Shown here piece after piece: positions 23,001-33,988 of a stretch of DNA of 64,000 nt. Below the pieces are notes generated by a model that saw only the letters and a program-made list of their open reading frames with translations, ran no database searches and was not told the DNA's origin. The position numbers were made by a program, and so were the translations under genes. This DNA is from Protonemura montana (Eukaryota; Arthropoda; Insecta; Plecoptera; Nemouridae). The stretch is from contig OX387610.1 in NCBI GenBank assembly GCA_947568835.1, forward strand, positions 1,924,501-1,988,500. Reading direction: 5' to 3'. Position 1 is the stretch's first letter. Every line of letters starts with the position of its first letter.

Positions 23001-23738
23001 GTTTTTCAATGCATTTTGTGTGAACAGCAAGATGACACCAACAACATTGCAGATCCACCAAACCTGGACCGCTACCGCAGTCTTCATCACAAACCTCACA
23101 CAGAGATCCCAGACGAAGGTTTCCTGTTAATTAAAGAAATTAAGCATGTTAGTAACATGTCTGATAAGGCAAAGTAAGCACCAAGAAGATAGGCACTATT
23201 GATTTCATACAAATATAAGATTATTCTTGAATAAAGCCAGCTAACCTTTGACCCAATGATGTTTCATGGCCTGACCAACAGTGGTTACAGTCATTGCTTT
23301 GCATTGCAGTTTGCGGCTTGCTTTTTTCACGCAAAGGTTGTCGGCACAGACACCACAGCAGTCACAACAAACGCCTTGGCCCGAGAGCATAAGATTCTCG
23401 CAAATACTGCAAAATCTTGGCTGAAATATAAAAATTAGTTTAAGATCATCGAGCTCTACGATTGAAAAAAAAAGTTAACTTTTGGCAGGTGATTAGCTAT
23501 GCAGCAAGTAAATGACAAGCTAATTTTGTAAGTAGCTTACCCTGGAAGTAAGTTTCACATGGCTCCAGCTGTGGTGTTTTGTGTCACGGATTGGAATGTG
23601 GAAGTCTCCCAGCAAGCAGTTTACTAGCCGGACGACTAAGGCAAATCCGACAATCACCCCAAGAGTTGTAACAATGATAGTCATTGAGCTAGCTTCCGAA
23701 AGATCCAAACCAATATCCACTCCTAAGAAAGGAGACAT
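17044..23738 (-). CDS. DGKE: Diacylglycerol kinase, epsilon type
   Basis: Phosphorylates diacylglycerol to phosphatidic acid at membranes. Nine coding exons: 23738-23541, 23420-23246, 23123-22993, 22155-22008, 21623-21406, 20793-20648, 20316-20145, 18039-17862 and 17297-17044; 539 residues against about 567 in human DGKE. The order is DGKE-specific: an N-terminal membrane segment (TIIVTTLGVIVGFALVVRLV), two C1 zinc-binding domains (CSICENLML...CCDCCG and CEVCDEDCG...CCWCHLAVHTKC), the catalytic domain with GGDGTVGWVLD at about residue 272 and LPLGTGNDLSRVLGWG, and the accessory domain ending in PMQVDGEPW. The start ATG has an in-frame TAA 12 bases upstream. The intron after exon 6 begins with GC rather than GT. 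A 53/54-bp minisatellite starts about 16 bases upstream of the exon 4 acceptor. Confidence 0.95.
18900..19253 (+). pseudogene. Degenerate hAT-type transposase remnant
   Basis: At 19133-19250 one frame reads NSVDAERFFSQ, a stop codon, then NLVLTDKVTRMKEAIIETC and TMLSFNK. This resembles the C-terminal dimerisation region of hAT transposases (S-V-D-A-E-R-x-F-S, then L-x-L-T-D-+). Upstream sequence from about 18900 (FEDQAKQFQEHKFFVSDG) is probably more of the same. Stops and frame breaks show it is dead. It lies in a DGKE intron on the opposite strand. Confidence 0.55.
19575..19920 (+). mobile_element. Hairpin MITE, long copy
   Basis: Both halves present: TTACCGAGCGGTGAGTGGCA and, inverted, GCCTGCCACTCACCACTTGG. 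The central loop includes GGAGAGAAAAGACTGG. The outer ATTTGTAATGTG motif is duplicated at the left. In a DGKE intron. Confidence 0.72.
20646..20647 (-). other. GC donor of a GC-AG intron in DGKE
   Basis: Exon 6 of DGKE ends ...CTTGACCG followed by GCAAGTACC. Only this cut leaves phase 2, which joins the next exon (first base G) to restore the conserved KLDR-W. The nearby GT (CAA|GTACCT) would leave phase 0 and break the frame. GCAAGT is the usual context of the minor GC-AG intron class. Confidence 0.75.
20845..21035 (+). mobile_element. Single arm of the 412-bp palindromic MITE
   Basis: Matches the left arm from TCGTTGAGTGTAGGTTTAAG to TTTTGAGACTTTGAG and then stops; the other arm is missing. 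In a DGKE intron. Confidence 0.75.
21127..21234 (+). mobile_element. Possible LINE ORF2 C-terminal fragment
   Basis: A 35-codon frame reads EYERRRRRRPKERRIENVQE and continues to EKWNKIEEN then a stop. Arg-rich 'RRRRRPKERR' followed by an acidic stretch and 'W..I' is common at the end of LINE reverse-transcriptase proteins. It is very short, so the assignment is weak. Confidence 0.35.
21660..21855 (+). repeat. 92-bp minisatellite, two units
   Basis: The same unit as the 17-copy array at 4340-5905, here present twice and flanked by CAACTAACAGTTGGATCTCT and TTCAACTAACACTTCAACTA. It probably shows the ancestral low-copy state. About 37 bases upstream of the DGKE exon 5 acceptor. Confidence 0.9.
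22174..22845 (+). repeat. 53/54-bp minisatellite, about 12 units
   Basis: GTCTAGCCCGTGAGAGAAGA recurs at 22178, 22232, 22285, 22338 and on to 22819. The first unit begins about 16 bases from the DGKE exon 4 acceptor (exon starts 22155), so the branch point of that intron must lie inside the array. Confidence 0.92.
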
Positions 23739-24564
23739 GTTCTTGAGTTAATTTATCACTATTCTACTTGCATAAATTCATCGTGATAATGAGCATTGCA
23801 CGGCACATCGAGCATTGCTCAATAAAACCTTGCACAGTTCGATAGTAAGTGACATAGAAATCAAATGTTGTTTGACAGCAGCTGTCATATCAGTGCGTGG
23901 GCGTGTTTCTCACTCCTCATGGCCAGTAGCCAATCAGAAATGAGAGACTTGCTGTTTTCAACAGTTGCGCGATTCTACTTACAATTTCATATTCGATGAA
24001 AAGTGTGTGTATCTTTGAATTTCTTGAAACGAAAGAAATCCAGGCATCATTGCCTTCAAAGTTTTTGAAACCACTGTATCCAGAGGCCCCCATGCACACA
24101 CTTAAATATATATGTATATAGTGAATCCAGGTGACTTCATGTCAACATACATTTATAGAACATCGACAAGGATAAGGATATGGAAACTATTATATGCCAC
24201 CTTAACATGACTGACATAAAAGTTCACTAGGCTTTGCAGAATCAATTTTTTACAAAACCTACGCAAGGGAAAAAATGGTAATAAATCGTGTGAAATCTGA
24301 TTTAAATTGTAAATGCTTTTAGTTGAAAGAGAACTTTATTATCAGTGTTTCTAATAATAGAAATAAATCATATTTATTTAAGAGATCATTTTTTTACATT
24401 ACACATTATGCTATTGAATCACATTAAGCATTCTAATTTTCTCTCCTATTAAAGCATTATTTTATTAGTGCATGTTTTGATTTAAGCTTAATTGCAGATG
24501 GTGCAGCCAACCTCGACAAAGTAGAAAGTAAATCATCGTGCCCAGGAACAGGGTGGTGAAATAT

Positions 24565-25139
24565 TCATGTGACTCGTTTTCTAAGCTGCAATATTTCTTT
24601 CTCTTGCATGTGGGCATCTGCAGTTGTTTCAGTCAACTGCAAAAAACCGTAACAGAACTGGTCATAAGAGCTACAAATCGTGTTGCTCATTAACATTCAA
24701 GCAGATTATAAATATAAAATGTATTTTTCCATAAATATATTTTTAAAATGTACCATAATAAGAAGCATTTCAACTTTCAACCGGAGAAGATTGTTTTCTT
24801 CCTCGAGTTGATGAGCCTGCCGTTTGAGTTGAACATTTTCTTTGTGCGTTCCACTCACTGGGCCAGATTCTGTGCAAACACAAGCACCAGACATTAGTAT
24901 TGATCACATTGCAACTATAAAATATGAGTGTAAATATAAACGATCAAAGGATTACCAGGAATCCAATCGCCTCGTTCAAACCGAGCATCTTGATCCCCGA
25001 GGCGTAAATTTATTGGTCCTATGTCCAGCTTAAATAAGTCTGAAACTTTATCAGGGTCCAGTTCTCTGGTCACGCTAGAAACTTCCGCTTTACGAGGTGG
25101 AGCTTTCTTCGTAGAAAATTTACTCGAGAATAGAGGCAT
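24565..25139 (-). CDS. CBY1: Chibby (CBY1), beta-catenin antagonist and basal-body protein
   Basis: Chibby binds beta-catenin/Armadillo and works at centriolar distal appendages in ciliogenesis. Three exons: 25139-24956, 24869-24754 and 24636-24565; 123 residues against about 126 in human. The N-terminus MPLFSSKFSTKKAPPRK matches the family start; NLRLGDQDARFERGDWIP follows. The coiled coil carries the hallmark QLEEENNLLRLKVEMLL, continuing in the last short exon with LTETTADAHMQEKEIL. The last exon is only 24 codons. It lies head-to-head with MAP2K and in tandem with DGKE. Confidence 0.95.
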
Positions 25140-26044
25140 TTTGTGTGTTATTCTGTTTTATTCTGACAATGATTATGCACTATTAACCTTAAAATGCGCC
25201 AAAAGTCAACTTCCTTGTTTCTTAGTTAAATTTGATTTTATTTGACCAGTCAGTTTGTTTGTTTATATCGCTAAACATGTTTACATACACTACTTATCAC
25301 CTGTCAGTTAGTCATGCGCGGACAAGGTGTGAAGCTAGGATCAGGAAATTCGTTAAATTCAATCATCATTTTGGCAACATACCACAACAAAAATGAAGGT
25401 AGAAATTTTTTGTTTTTTATTTAGTTTCAATCCGAGCTTCTACTTTTTAGTATTTAAAGGCTTAAAATATAGGAGTTACACTTTAAATTACGATTACATC
25501 GCCTTTGGTTCAGAATTCCATTATTTCGGTAACAGTGATTGTTTTTTTGCAAAATAGTATGCATGGATGCAACTTCACAATGCTAAGATGCTGCCCTTGA
25601 AAACAGCAGGGCACGCACCAGCAAATTGCAAATCTGTTGTATGTCAGTGTACGTTACTTTCTCAAACATTTTGGTAACTAACTCGTTATCAACTAAGGTA
25701 ACTGACTTTTAGCACGCTATAAGCAATCCATATTCTATACGATCTGTCACATAGTGGTTATAACGAAAAAGGGTGATTTTTCTGTGATACCGCCCACTCG
25801 GTAGCTCTAACCTTGCTTTGGCTTCACCGTTTTGGCAATACACCAGTACCTTCTCTTGTCCTTTAATCATTTCCATCGATCTGTTGAATAAATCGATTAA
25901 AATTTTTTTAGGCTACCAGAGAGAACACGTAGGTAACCATAGAAGCCATAGATGTGACATGCTATGGCATCTTGCTGTTTTTGAGCCGATGCTCATTGCT
26001 CAATAGCACTCCCAAGCTGCACATCTATAATTTGCTTTTTTCAA
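25140..26044. promoter_or_regulatory. Divergent promoter region between CBY1 and MAP2K
   Basis: A 905-bp gap between the two start codons, which face away from each other. It probably holds both promoters and non-coding 5' exons. ATGAAG|GTAGAA at 25393 looks like a donor but does not give the right phase for MAP2K coding exon 2, so it could at most be part of a 5' leader. Confidence 0.4.
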
Positions 26045-29000
26045 ATGGCAGGTCAGTATTTATTTTTGCTTCCTTGTGAATAAAATATGCAGGCTCCGCA
26101 AGTTGTTCAGTTGAAAAAAAAAACTTTTCTTACAATGCAGGGCGCAAGGGAAAGAGGAATCTGAAGATTCTGGTTCCTGATGAAGTTGCAGTTGTGTGAG
26201 TACAAAATCAATACAAGTGTGCACGTCTTGGCTTAAAAGAGCAAGTGTTAACGTTTGGACTTTCAGGACACCACCACGAAACTTGGACAAAAGAACCACT
26301 ATCACTATTGGAGAGAAAACATTCATAGTGGAAGCTGACGACCTCGAAAAGATTTGCGACTTAGGAAAAGGAGCTTACGGCATTGTCGAAAAAATGAGAC
26401 ATATACCTAGCGGTACAATCATGGCTGTTAAGGTGAGGTTTTAAGAAAGAGCAAGCAATGGTCAACTTGTAAATTTCTTAATTATATTTCATTGAAGCAC
26501 GTAGATGACAGCTACTATTTGGCTAAAATATGTATTTGTTTTCTGTTTTAAATAACATGACTGGACATTATTGAACCTTCAGTCTTCCATTCCACCGGTA
26601 ACAAATTGTCATCGTAATTAATACAATTTACTTTCATCAAATTTCTTTTGATCGTATCTAGATATATTGAATCTATTCAAACATTTTTACTATGCAATGC
26701 AAATGAAAACAAACATCATGTATCATAAGTTCTTTTGGTATCGAAAGCATTTTTATCCTTATATTCTGGTGCACGCCTGTAAAAGTTGACATGCTTGGTT
26801 ATTATTGGTATGACCCTAGTCTAGCCCGCGTAATTAATCGTAATCGTTTCTAATTCGCAGAGGATCGCAGCGACAGTAAACACTCAAGAGCAGAAAAGGC
26901 TGTTAATGGATCTCGACATTTCGATGCGCAGCTCTGATTGTCCCAACACTGTGCAATTCTACGGAGCTTTGTTCCGAGAAGGAGACGTTTGGATTTGCAT
27001 GGAAGTCATGGACACGAGTCTTGACAAATTCTATATAAAGGTGTACAAACACGGGCAAGAAATTCCCGAAGATATCCTTGGGAAGATTACACATGCCGTA
27101 AGTTTAGAATCGTGTTGTTATTTGGTATATAATAGAATTGAAGATTCCAGGAAGATCGATAATCTTTTCTGCACAACCATCCAAACGTTTTGGCTTGTAC
27201 CTTTTTCACCGGAGAGAAAAATCTCTTCTCTCCAGTGATAAATATCAACATATAAACAAAATATCAACCATAATTGTAATTTATTTATTAATTCTTTTAA
27301 TTTTTCACAATTATATACATAAAATACAGTTCAGGTTATGAAGGTTATGAAGTTGTGAAAAATCCCACATAAGTTAGCTACGAGCTACTAGCATTAAAGT
27401 ACTTGTAAGGTTAGGTAATCTTCAAACAGATGATTAAAAATCGAGAGAATTATTTTCCTTCTTTGATTATCAATTACAATATTAACATATGTATCAACAT
27501 ATTTGATATCCCAGCTCTTTGGCACTTACCAAAAAATGTACAACTGAGATTTCCTGGCTATGGCTCTGATCCTGGCTATGGCTTCGATCCTGGCTATGGA
27601 GAAACGACCCATTCACTACCTAACCGTTTGTGACATGTCTAAGTTTGGATCATGGTTTTTAGACTCATGTCTACTTGATTTATCCTTAGCACTAGTTTTA
27701 ACAAAAACTATTTGAACTGGGTTTTGAATGCTAAGTAAAGGGCTACAAAATTTCCCGACGTTTCGCAACATATACTAGCTACTACTTCAGAGGTTTGTGC
27801 AGTCCTGACAATTTTCCAATAACAAAAGAACCACATAAAATTATAACAATTAGCATTCAAAACCCAGCTCAAATAGTTTTTCTTAAAGTTTGGATCTCTC
27901 CCCGACAGGTGGTCAGTGCCCTTGACTACCTCTACTCGCAGCTGCGAGTGATTCACCGCGACGTCAAGCCGAGCAACATTCTGATCGACCGCAGCGGACA
28001 AGTGAAGATGTGTGACTTCGGAATCTCCGGTTACCTTGTCGACTCCGTTGCCAAGACGATAGACGCCGGCTGCAAACCGTACATGGCTGTAAGACCACGA
28101 TGCTATAAGGGGATGGAACTCTATTTATTTAGTTATTCTTTAATCACTTAAAAACCAGCTACCGAAAGGTTTGGAGTGTTGGAAACATTGGCCCTCGTGA
28201 GATCACCGCAATTAAGCAACACTGCGCTGGGTCAGGTATTGGATGGGTGACCATCATACACATGACCAGTTCTGTTCGGGAGAGAGGTTGGAGGGATGAA
28301 AGTTAAGCAACACTGCGCTGAGTCAGGTATTGGATGGGTGACAATCATACACATGACCAGTTCTGTTCGGGAGAGAGGTTAGTGGGATGAAAGTTAAGCA
28401 ACACTGCGCTGGGTCAGGTATTGAATGGGTGACAATCATACACATTACCAGTTCTGTTCGGGAGAGAGGTTAGTGGGATGAAAGTTAAGCAACACTGCGC
28501 TGGGTCAGGTATTGAATGGGTGACAATCATACACATTACCAGTTCTGTTCGGGAGAGAGGTTGGAGGGATGAAAGTTAATCAACACTGCGCTGGGTCAGG
28601 TATTGGATAGGTGACCATCATGCACATGACCAGTTCTGTTCGGGAGAGAGGTTGGAGGAATGAAAGTTAGTACAGCAACTTCACTCGCCTTGCTTATCAA
28701 CCTCTCGACAGCATGGATTTGTGGAGGAATCCTGTTCGCGTTGTACCGTCCTTCGGAAGGGACGTTAAGCCAGTGGTCACCTTGGTCTTCAACAGGAGTA
28801 GGCTACGTGCCGGCACCGGGCTTCCCTATCTCCATTCTAGACTAGGGTAGGTTCATCGTCATCCACTCATTCATTGATGTCATTAGAACAGTGCCACATG
28901 GCTCGTTGTCAAAACGGTGCGTCGTTAAAAACCACTAATCAAACAAATTAAAACTTGACGCCCGGCTTTTATTGCCAGCCCGAGCGTATCGACCCGTCCG

Positions 29001-30257
29001 GCAATCCGTCGCAGTACGACATCCGCTCGGACGTTTGGTCGCTCGGCATCTCGCTGCTCGAGCTCGCCACTGGACGGTTCCCGTACAGCTCGTGGGGCAC
29101 GCCCTTCGAGCAGCTCAAACAGGTGGTCAAGGACGATCCACCGCGACTGCCGACCGGCAAGTTCTCGACCGACTTCGAGAGGCTCATTAGTCAGTGGTAA
29201 GTGCAACCGTCGTTAAATTCACCCGAACTCTGGGTCTCGTCCCGTTCTGGTTTGAACCGGTTAAAACTACATAAATGACGTCTTCAAGTGAGTAGTAAAG
29301 ATTCAGTCAGAGAATCAGCGTTAATGTTTAGCTTGCTGCTGAGCTAACGAGGCCGGTAACACGTGGTAACGGTAGGTGCCACCCGATGGCGCTTGCTGCT
29401 GAGCAAACGAGGCCGGCAACACGTGGTAATGGTAGGTGCCACCCGATGGCGCTTGCTGCTGAGCAAACGAGGCCGGCAACACGTGGTAACGGTAGGTGCC
29501 ACACGATGGCGCTAGCTGCTGAGCAAACGAGGCCGGCAACACGTGGTAACGGTAGGTGCCACCCGATGGCGCTTGCTGCTGAGCAAACGAGGTCGGCAAC
29601 ACGTGGTAACGGTAGGTGCCACCCGATGGCGCTTGCTGCTGAGCAAACGAGGCCGGCAACACGTGGTAACGGTAGGTGCCACACGATGGCGCTTGCTGCT
29701 GAGCAAACGAGGCCGGCAACACGTGGTAACGGTAGGTGCCACCTGATGGCGCTTGCTGCTGAGCAAACGAGGCCGGCAACGCGTGGTAACGGTAGGTGCC
29801 ACACGATGGCGCTTGCTGCTGAGCAAACGAGGCCGGCAACACGTGGTAACGGTAGGTGCCACCCGATGGCGCTTGCTGCTGAGCAAACGAGGCCGGCAAC
29901 ACGTGGTAACGGTAGCTGCCACCCGATTGCGCTTGCTGCCGTCCTTTTTAACAAACCGCTACAATTAAATGGTTACGACTCAAAATATCGCGATGTAGTA
30001 AAGTATTTATTTGACAGCTATCTTTTGCACACGCAGTTAAGCATCAGTGTTTTCTCACAAACTTAAACCTTCACACTTAACGGCATTATATGTTAATTTT
30101 TGTAACCTTATTGCGCTCGTGTTTCAGCTTACAGAAAGACTACACAGCTCGACCCAACTACAGCCAACTCCTGGCGCATCCTTTCTGTTTGACACATCGC
30201 GACAGAGACACGGACGTCGCTTCCTACGTGGCCGCCATCTTGGACTTGCCCGAATAA
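26045..30257 (+). CDS. MAP2K6: MAP kinase kinase 3/6 (licorne type), p38 activator
   Basis: Dual-specificity kinase that phosphorylates p38 MAPK. Seven coding exons: 26045-26051, 26141-26195, 26267-26432, 26861-27097, 27909-28088, 28979-29196 and 30128-30257; 330 residues against 334 in human MKK6. Visible: an N-terminal basic/hydrophobic docking motif (RKGKRNLKIL), TPPRNLD, glycine loop GKGAYGIVEKMRH, MAVKRI lysine, VIHRDVKPSN (Asp about 173), CDFGISGYL, activation-loop DSVAKT (Ser201 and Thr205 are the expected activating sites), YMAPERI, WSLGISLLELATGRFPYSSW and a C-terminal DVASYV. The seven-base first exon (ATGGCAG) was chosen because it alone gives the phase needed by exon 2 and restores MAGRKGKR. 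Intron 5 is almost entirely a 5S-headed SINE; intron 6 holds a 60-bp minisatellite element. Confidence 0.94.
27655..27890. mobile_element. Palindromic short dispersed repeat next to MAP2K exon 5
   Basis: Carries ACTGGGTTTTGAATGCTAAG and its inverted partner TTAGCATTCAAAACCCAG. It ends about 19 bases before MAP2K exon 5, so the polypyrimidine tract of that acceptor directly follows it. Confidence 0.6.
28160..28950 (+). mobile_element. 5S rRNA-derived SINE with five heads, filling MAP2K intron 5
   Basis: The clearest 5S resemblance: TCGTGAGATCACCGCAATTA followed by AGCAACACTGCGCTGGGTCA and GGTATTGGATGGGTGACC. Heads are at about 28211, 28302, 28393, 28484 and 28575 (91-bp steps). A complete body with CCTTCGGAAGGGACGTTAAG and a tail ending GTCGTTAAAAACCAC follow. 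It runs to about 29 bases before exon 6. Confidence 0.88.
29308..30000 (+). mobile_element. MITE-like element with ten internal 60-bp repeats
   Basis: Begins CAGCGTTAATGTTTAGCTTG and continues with ten exact-length 60-bp units (29341-29940: CTGAGCAAACGAGGCCGGCA..., each with CGTGGTAACGGTAGGTGCCA), then the flank GCTGCCGTCCTTTTTAACAA ... AAAATATCGCGATG shared with the other copies. 60 is divisible by 3 and the units lack stops, so long open frames appear in several frames; these are artefacts. In MAP2K intron 6. Confidence 0.85.
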
Positions 30258-30605
30258 TGCTTCGTGCCGCGGAGCAAGCTTGGAACGATGAGGCGTAGAA
30301 CGGATGTCACATTGCGCCGATTGCTCCAACGAACGGTTCTACATTACGATAGTCTTTCAGATTTTGGTGACGATGATGTTTGTCTCTGTTTTTTGTGTTG
30401 CCGAAGAAGTTGGGGACACGGCGCTAATGATTTAATTCTTGCGGATTTTAGAAGCCTCCAGATTGTTTTAATGGCTGCAATTCCTGCTCTCCTTTAGAAC
30501 GAACTATATACCATTTCTTGTAATCAAACCGTAGGGATAAGAATTAACGTAGATTAACTGAGCGTAAACTGGTCGTAAATGAGAATGAACCGCGATAAAT
30601 TATGA

Positions 30606-30870
30606 ATGAGAATGTTGATTGAGAAAGTAAGTGGAGAGTATGGAACTTACCGAGCTGTGAATGGCAGGTCGCAATAGTGGAAATTCTTTGTTAATGTTTT
30701 GGCTGTTGCATTTCTTTTCTTCTCTTCAGTGATAACGGCAAAAGCCGAAACGTTGACAAACAAGTATCCACTATCGCGACCTGTCACTCACCGCTCGGCA
30801 AGTTCCGTTCTCTCCCCTTACTTTCTCAATAGACATATCTGATATCCCAGCCCTTTGGCACATTACAAAG
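30606..30870 (+). mobile_element. Hairpin MITE nested in another element
   Basis: Inverted halves: CTTACCGAGCTGTGAATGGC / complement in CACTCACCGCTCGGCAAG, with GTTAATGTTTTGGCTGTTGC against GCAAAAGCCGAAACGTTGAC. It interrupts a degenerate copy of the 60-bp-repeat MITE family (right half at 30540-30605 and 30871-31000). AAATTATGA occurs at both borders (30597-30605 and 30871-30879), a candidate 9-bp target duplication. Confidence 0.75.
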
Positions 30871-31609
30871 AAATTATGAAAAGAAATTTCTTAACACTTC
30901 AAACGGCGAAGAAGCCGTCTATAGCAGACCGCTATTTTTGTTGGCACAGAAGTCATTGGTCACTATTTTTGCAAAGATAATTTAACATTAACGCCGAGTC
31001 TCTGACGAACTATAAAACTCGACGCTCCGGTCTTTTAACAGATTAGAAACGCCCGTATTTAACAAAGTTTTTAACCGTCCGATCAAATCACTTAACAGCA
31101 AATTTTCTATAAGAGCTATCGGTTGCCAGAGCACGATACAGGCTCAAATAACTACCACCAACCTTTCGATGGTCCGCAAGGATTCACGTAACACAGTAAT
31201 AAACATAGTGCAACGCTCACCGAAAGAGCTGAAGAAAAGATGCGAGAAAATCGTACTACTATTTATCGTTACGTCTCATTCCTTTCATCATCGAATCACT
31301 AAAATTAATCGAACTTATAATAAAAGGCTGCTTGACAGTACATTTGATTATCTTACCATTCTAATAGAAGACGGAGCGCTGCAAGCTTGTTAGCACGGCG
31401 CAACTTGCTGCGACTTTGGCCAGATCATACGATGGCCAGTAATAATTTGATCGTTGGTTCAACCGTCCATGACAGCCATCAATTGAGAACGAAATTGTAC
31501 GCCGGTTTATGACTAGGACCTTCTTATACAATCCGAGGGCAAGGATGGCACGTTGCATCTCTGACGATTCCCTGCAGGGTTTCCAATTAGTACGTCAAAC
31601 TGAACTGGT

Positions 31610-31819
31610 GTTCGAGAATGTTGATTGGTAAAGTAATGGGAGAGTACGGAACTTACCGAGCGGTGACTGGCAGGCCGCAATGGTAGATACTTGTTCGTTA
31701 ACGTTTCGGCTGTTGCCTTTATCACCGGAGAGAAGAGACTTGGGAGTAAGTTCCGTACTCTTCACTTACTTTCCCAATTAACATAGTCGTTATCCCAGCT
31801 CTTTGGCACATTACAAATC
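31610..31819 (+). mobile_element. Hairpin MITE, second copy with flanking direct repeat
   Basis: Same family as 30606-30870: begins GAGAATGTTGATTGG and ends TTTGGCACATTACAAA. AACTGAACTGGT is present immediately left (31598-31609) and right (31820-31831), a candidate target-site duplication. Confidence 0.72.
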
Positions 31820-33054
31820 AACTGAACTGGTTTTCAAGTTGGTTCACTACGGTAATGCCGAGGTGCAGTTTTAGAATATAGTTACCACCTGTAAAGTTGG
31901 TGCGTTGGCAATGCTGCGATTGCTACTTCGAGTGTTACTACGTTTCTAATAAATTCTAGTTTTGTTTTCTCGTTTTTCTCTCTCTGGTTACGGTCGAAAG
32001 TGACTTTGCTGTCGAGCATTGCAAACGAAAGCACAACTGACTGCGAAATATGTGTTGGACTTTGATTTGGCCGAATCGCTTTGAAAATAATGCATCCTAG
32101 GTACGTACAACATGAAATTTACAAGCAATACTTAATAGTTTCTTCCTAAAATTACGATTATATAAACTGCGAAGCTCCAACGAACCACACCACATCACAT
32201 GACTGCAAAAAAAGATCGGAAATCGAACTTCCTAACGCGAGCAACGTAAAGCAATATCGAACAAAGAAGTCCTGTTTGGCTTGGAATTGAATGACGATTC
32301 GATTTCACCATCATAACTGCCATTAAAAATGCTTTATTATTAATTGATAGACGATAACCATTTATTAAATCTCAAACTAGGTTTAGTCGAGCAATCACAC
32401 TTTAGAAACATGTGATAGATGTGACCTGCGTTATTATAGCCTAATCGAAGTATGCACCAATTAGCAAGCCGTCTTCGGATGCGACTCTCGTTGAATGTTT
32501 GTGAATAAAAATTTATTTTTATTACGGTACCGTGCGTTTATCGCTGGTGCTGTTTATGTGTGTACATTTCACTGTTTCATTAAATACAATGCCATGTTCT
32601 GTTTATGAATAAAGGAATTATTAGAAACGTGACCATTTTAAACAGCGTTTTCATTTATATGAATGAATATTGGTCTTTGGTAAGCGAATCAATCTCGATG
32701 CACGTTTTGTGAATGTAATCCGTTATAATTACATCCGTAATTTTGCATGTAATTGACGTATTACAATTATTGATAAATAATTACTTGGGAGTCAATGTAG
32801 GGCTCCTGCATTGAGGGTATATGGTTGCTTAGCTCCACTTAATAGTTTTAATAAAAAAAAGAAGAAGAAAAGTCTTAGCTCTGACTGAAGTCTTTGTATA
32901 GTTGTTGATGATTTGACAGGAAAGCAAGCTCCATGGACATCGACACAGAAACAAAAACTTCAATCATTAATAGAATGCTAGTTATAATAGTTATACATAG
33001 TTTGATTGTGTTATTCCTCATTAGGTCAACTTTTGCAAGCAAATACCTTGAGTG

Positions 33055-33080
33055 GGGGTTAGGTTAGGTTAGGTTATGGG
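33055..33080. repeat. Short interstitial (TTAGG)n tract
   Basis: GGGGTTAGGTTAGGTTAGGT carries three to four copies of TTAGG, the ancestral arthropod telomere repeat. Very short, so it could be chance. Confidence 0.5.
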
Positions 33081-33988
33081 GCTAGGTTGTCGACATTTTT
33101 GGTAGACGAGTTCTCGTTCTAGTTCTCGAAAACGAGTGCACTGGTGCAGTCCACTAGCGCAATCGAACACGCAAACTGCATTCGGCGTACTTTTGGGCAG
33201 CCGATTGAATTCCTTATAAATTTGGGAAATTTTGGTTCACTAAGCCGTGAGACAAACATAAAATTTCCTTTAAATTTTACAGTTTAAACTTCCGAAAATA
33301 TGCACAAAGGAAGAATATAGGAGTGCAATCTTTGCAGCATTGTCATACAACTAAGAGACATATTTATATAAACTTGTTGTTTACTCCGTTCGTCAGATCT
33401 TAAAAAAAAATTAATTGCCCTACACTTTGTACTAAACATTTTATCGGCAAAGTCACTTTCATAATTTAAACCTTCCTTCGAATCCACAGAAGTGTCCTAC
33501 CCATCAGTCATATTTTAGGATGGCAAATTATGTAAAACTAACTTAGGGACAGTTGGACAATGTCTGGTTAAAAAGTTAACTGCCAGTTAAAGCCTCATCT
33601 CCATGGTTACAGCCAATCAGCTATATTTTCATCTGAACCTCCAGTTATCTTTTAACTCGACATTGTACAACAAAACATTAACCTATGAACCAGCAGATAC
33701 CAGGTTGGTTAGGTTTGACAGACTGATAACACAACTTCTGAACAAAGAAGACTTTTCCACGCTAATATTCACATCGTCAACACAAACGATTCACACTTGC
33801 TTACAAAACGTTTACAAATATCGCGGAGGTGACACATTTCGCTCGACGGTATTGCAAGCTAAATTTTAACCTCCAAAACAAGGTTGAATATTTAGGTTAA
33901 CTCAAAACAAAGTAACGGCCTACTGGAGTGCATTTCCCTCCATGTTGTTACGACATAATACACCCGATCCTATCGTGTTTCACAAAGT

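Larger units (their letters stand above)
31020..33988. other. Intergenic, MAP2K to BRAT1 (convergent 3' ends)
   Basis: Contains the MAP2K 3' region (AATAAA at 31198), one hairpin MITE (31610-31819) and the TTAGG tract. The rest is AT-rich unique sequence; the longest open frame (33603-33869, 88 codons) has no recognisable features. Confidence 0.55.

Noticed and set aside
25393..25398. ATGAAG|GTAGAA as MAP2K start exon
   Set aside because: It gives phase 0 whereas exon 2 needs phase 1; ATGGCAG at 26045 fits and restores a family-like N-terminus.
28200..28260. A genuine 5S rRNA gene
   Set aside because: The 5S-like part is truncated after box C and runs into unrelated sequence; the expected 3' third and T-run terminator are missing.
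29321..29954. Long open frames of up to 208 codons in several frames on both strands
   Set aside because: They follow from a 60-bp unit divisible by three and free of stops; the products are pure 20-residue repeats with no family resemblance, and the same happens at 42.6-43.4 kb.
33603..33869. 88-codon open frame between MAP2K and BRAT1
   Set aside because: No similarity to any family I know, no splice context, AT-rich codon use like surrounding non-coding DNA.
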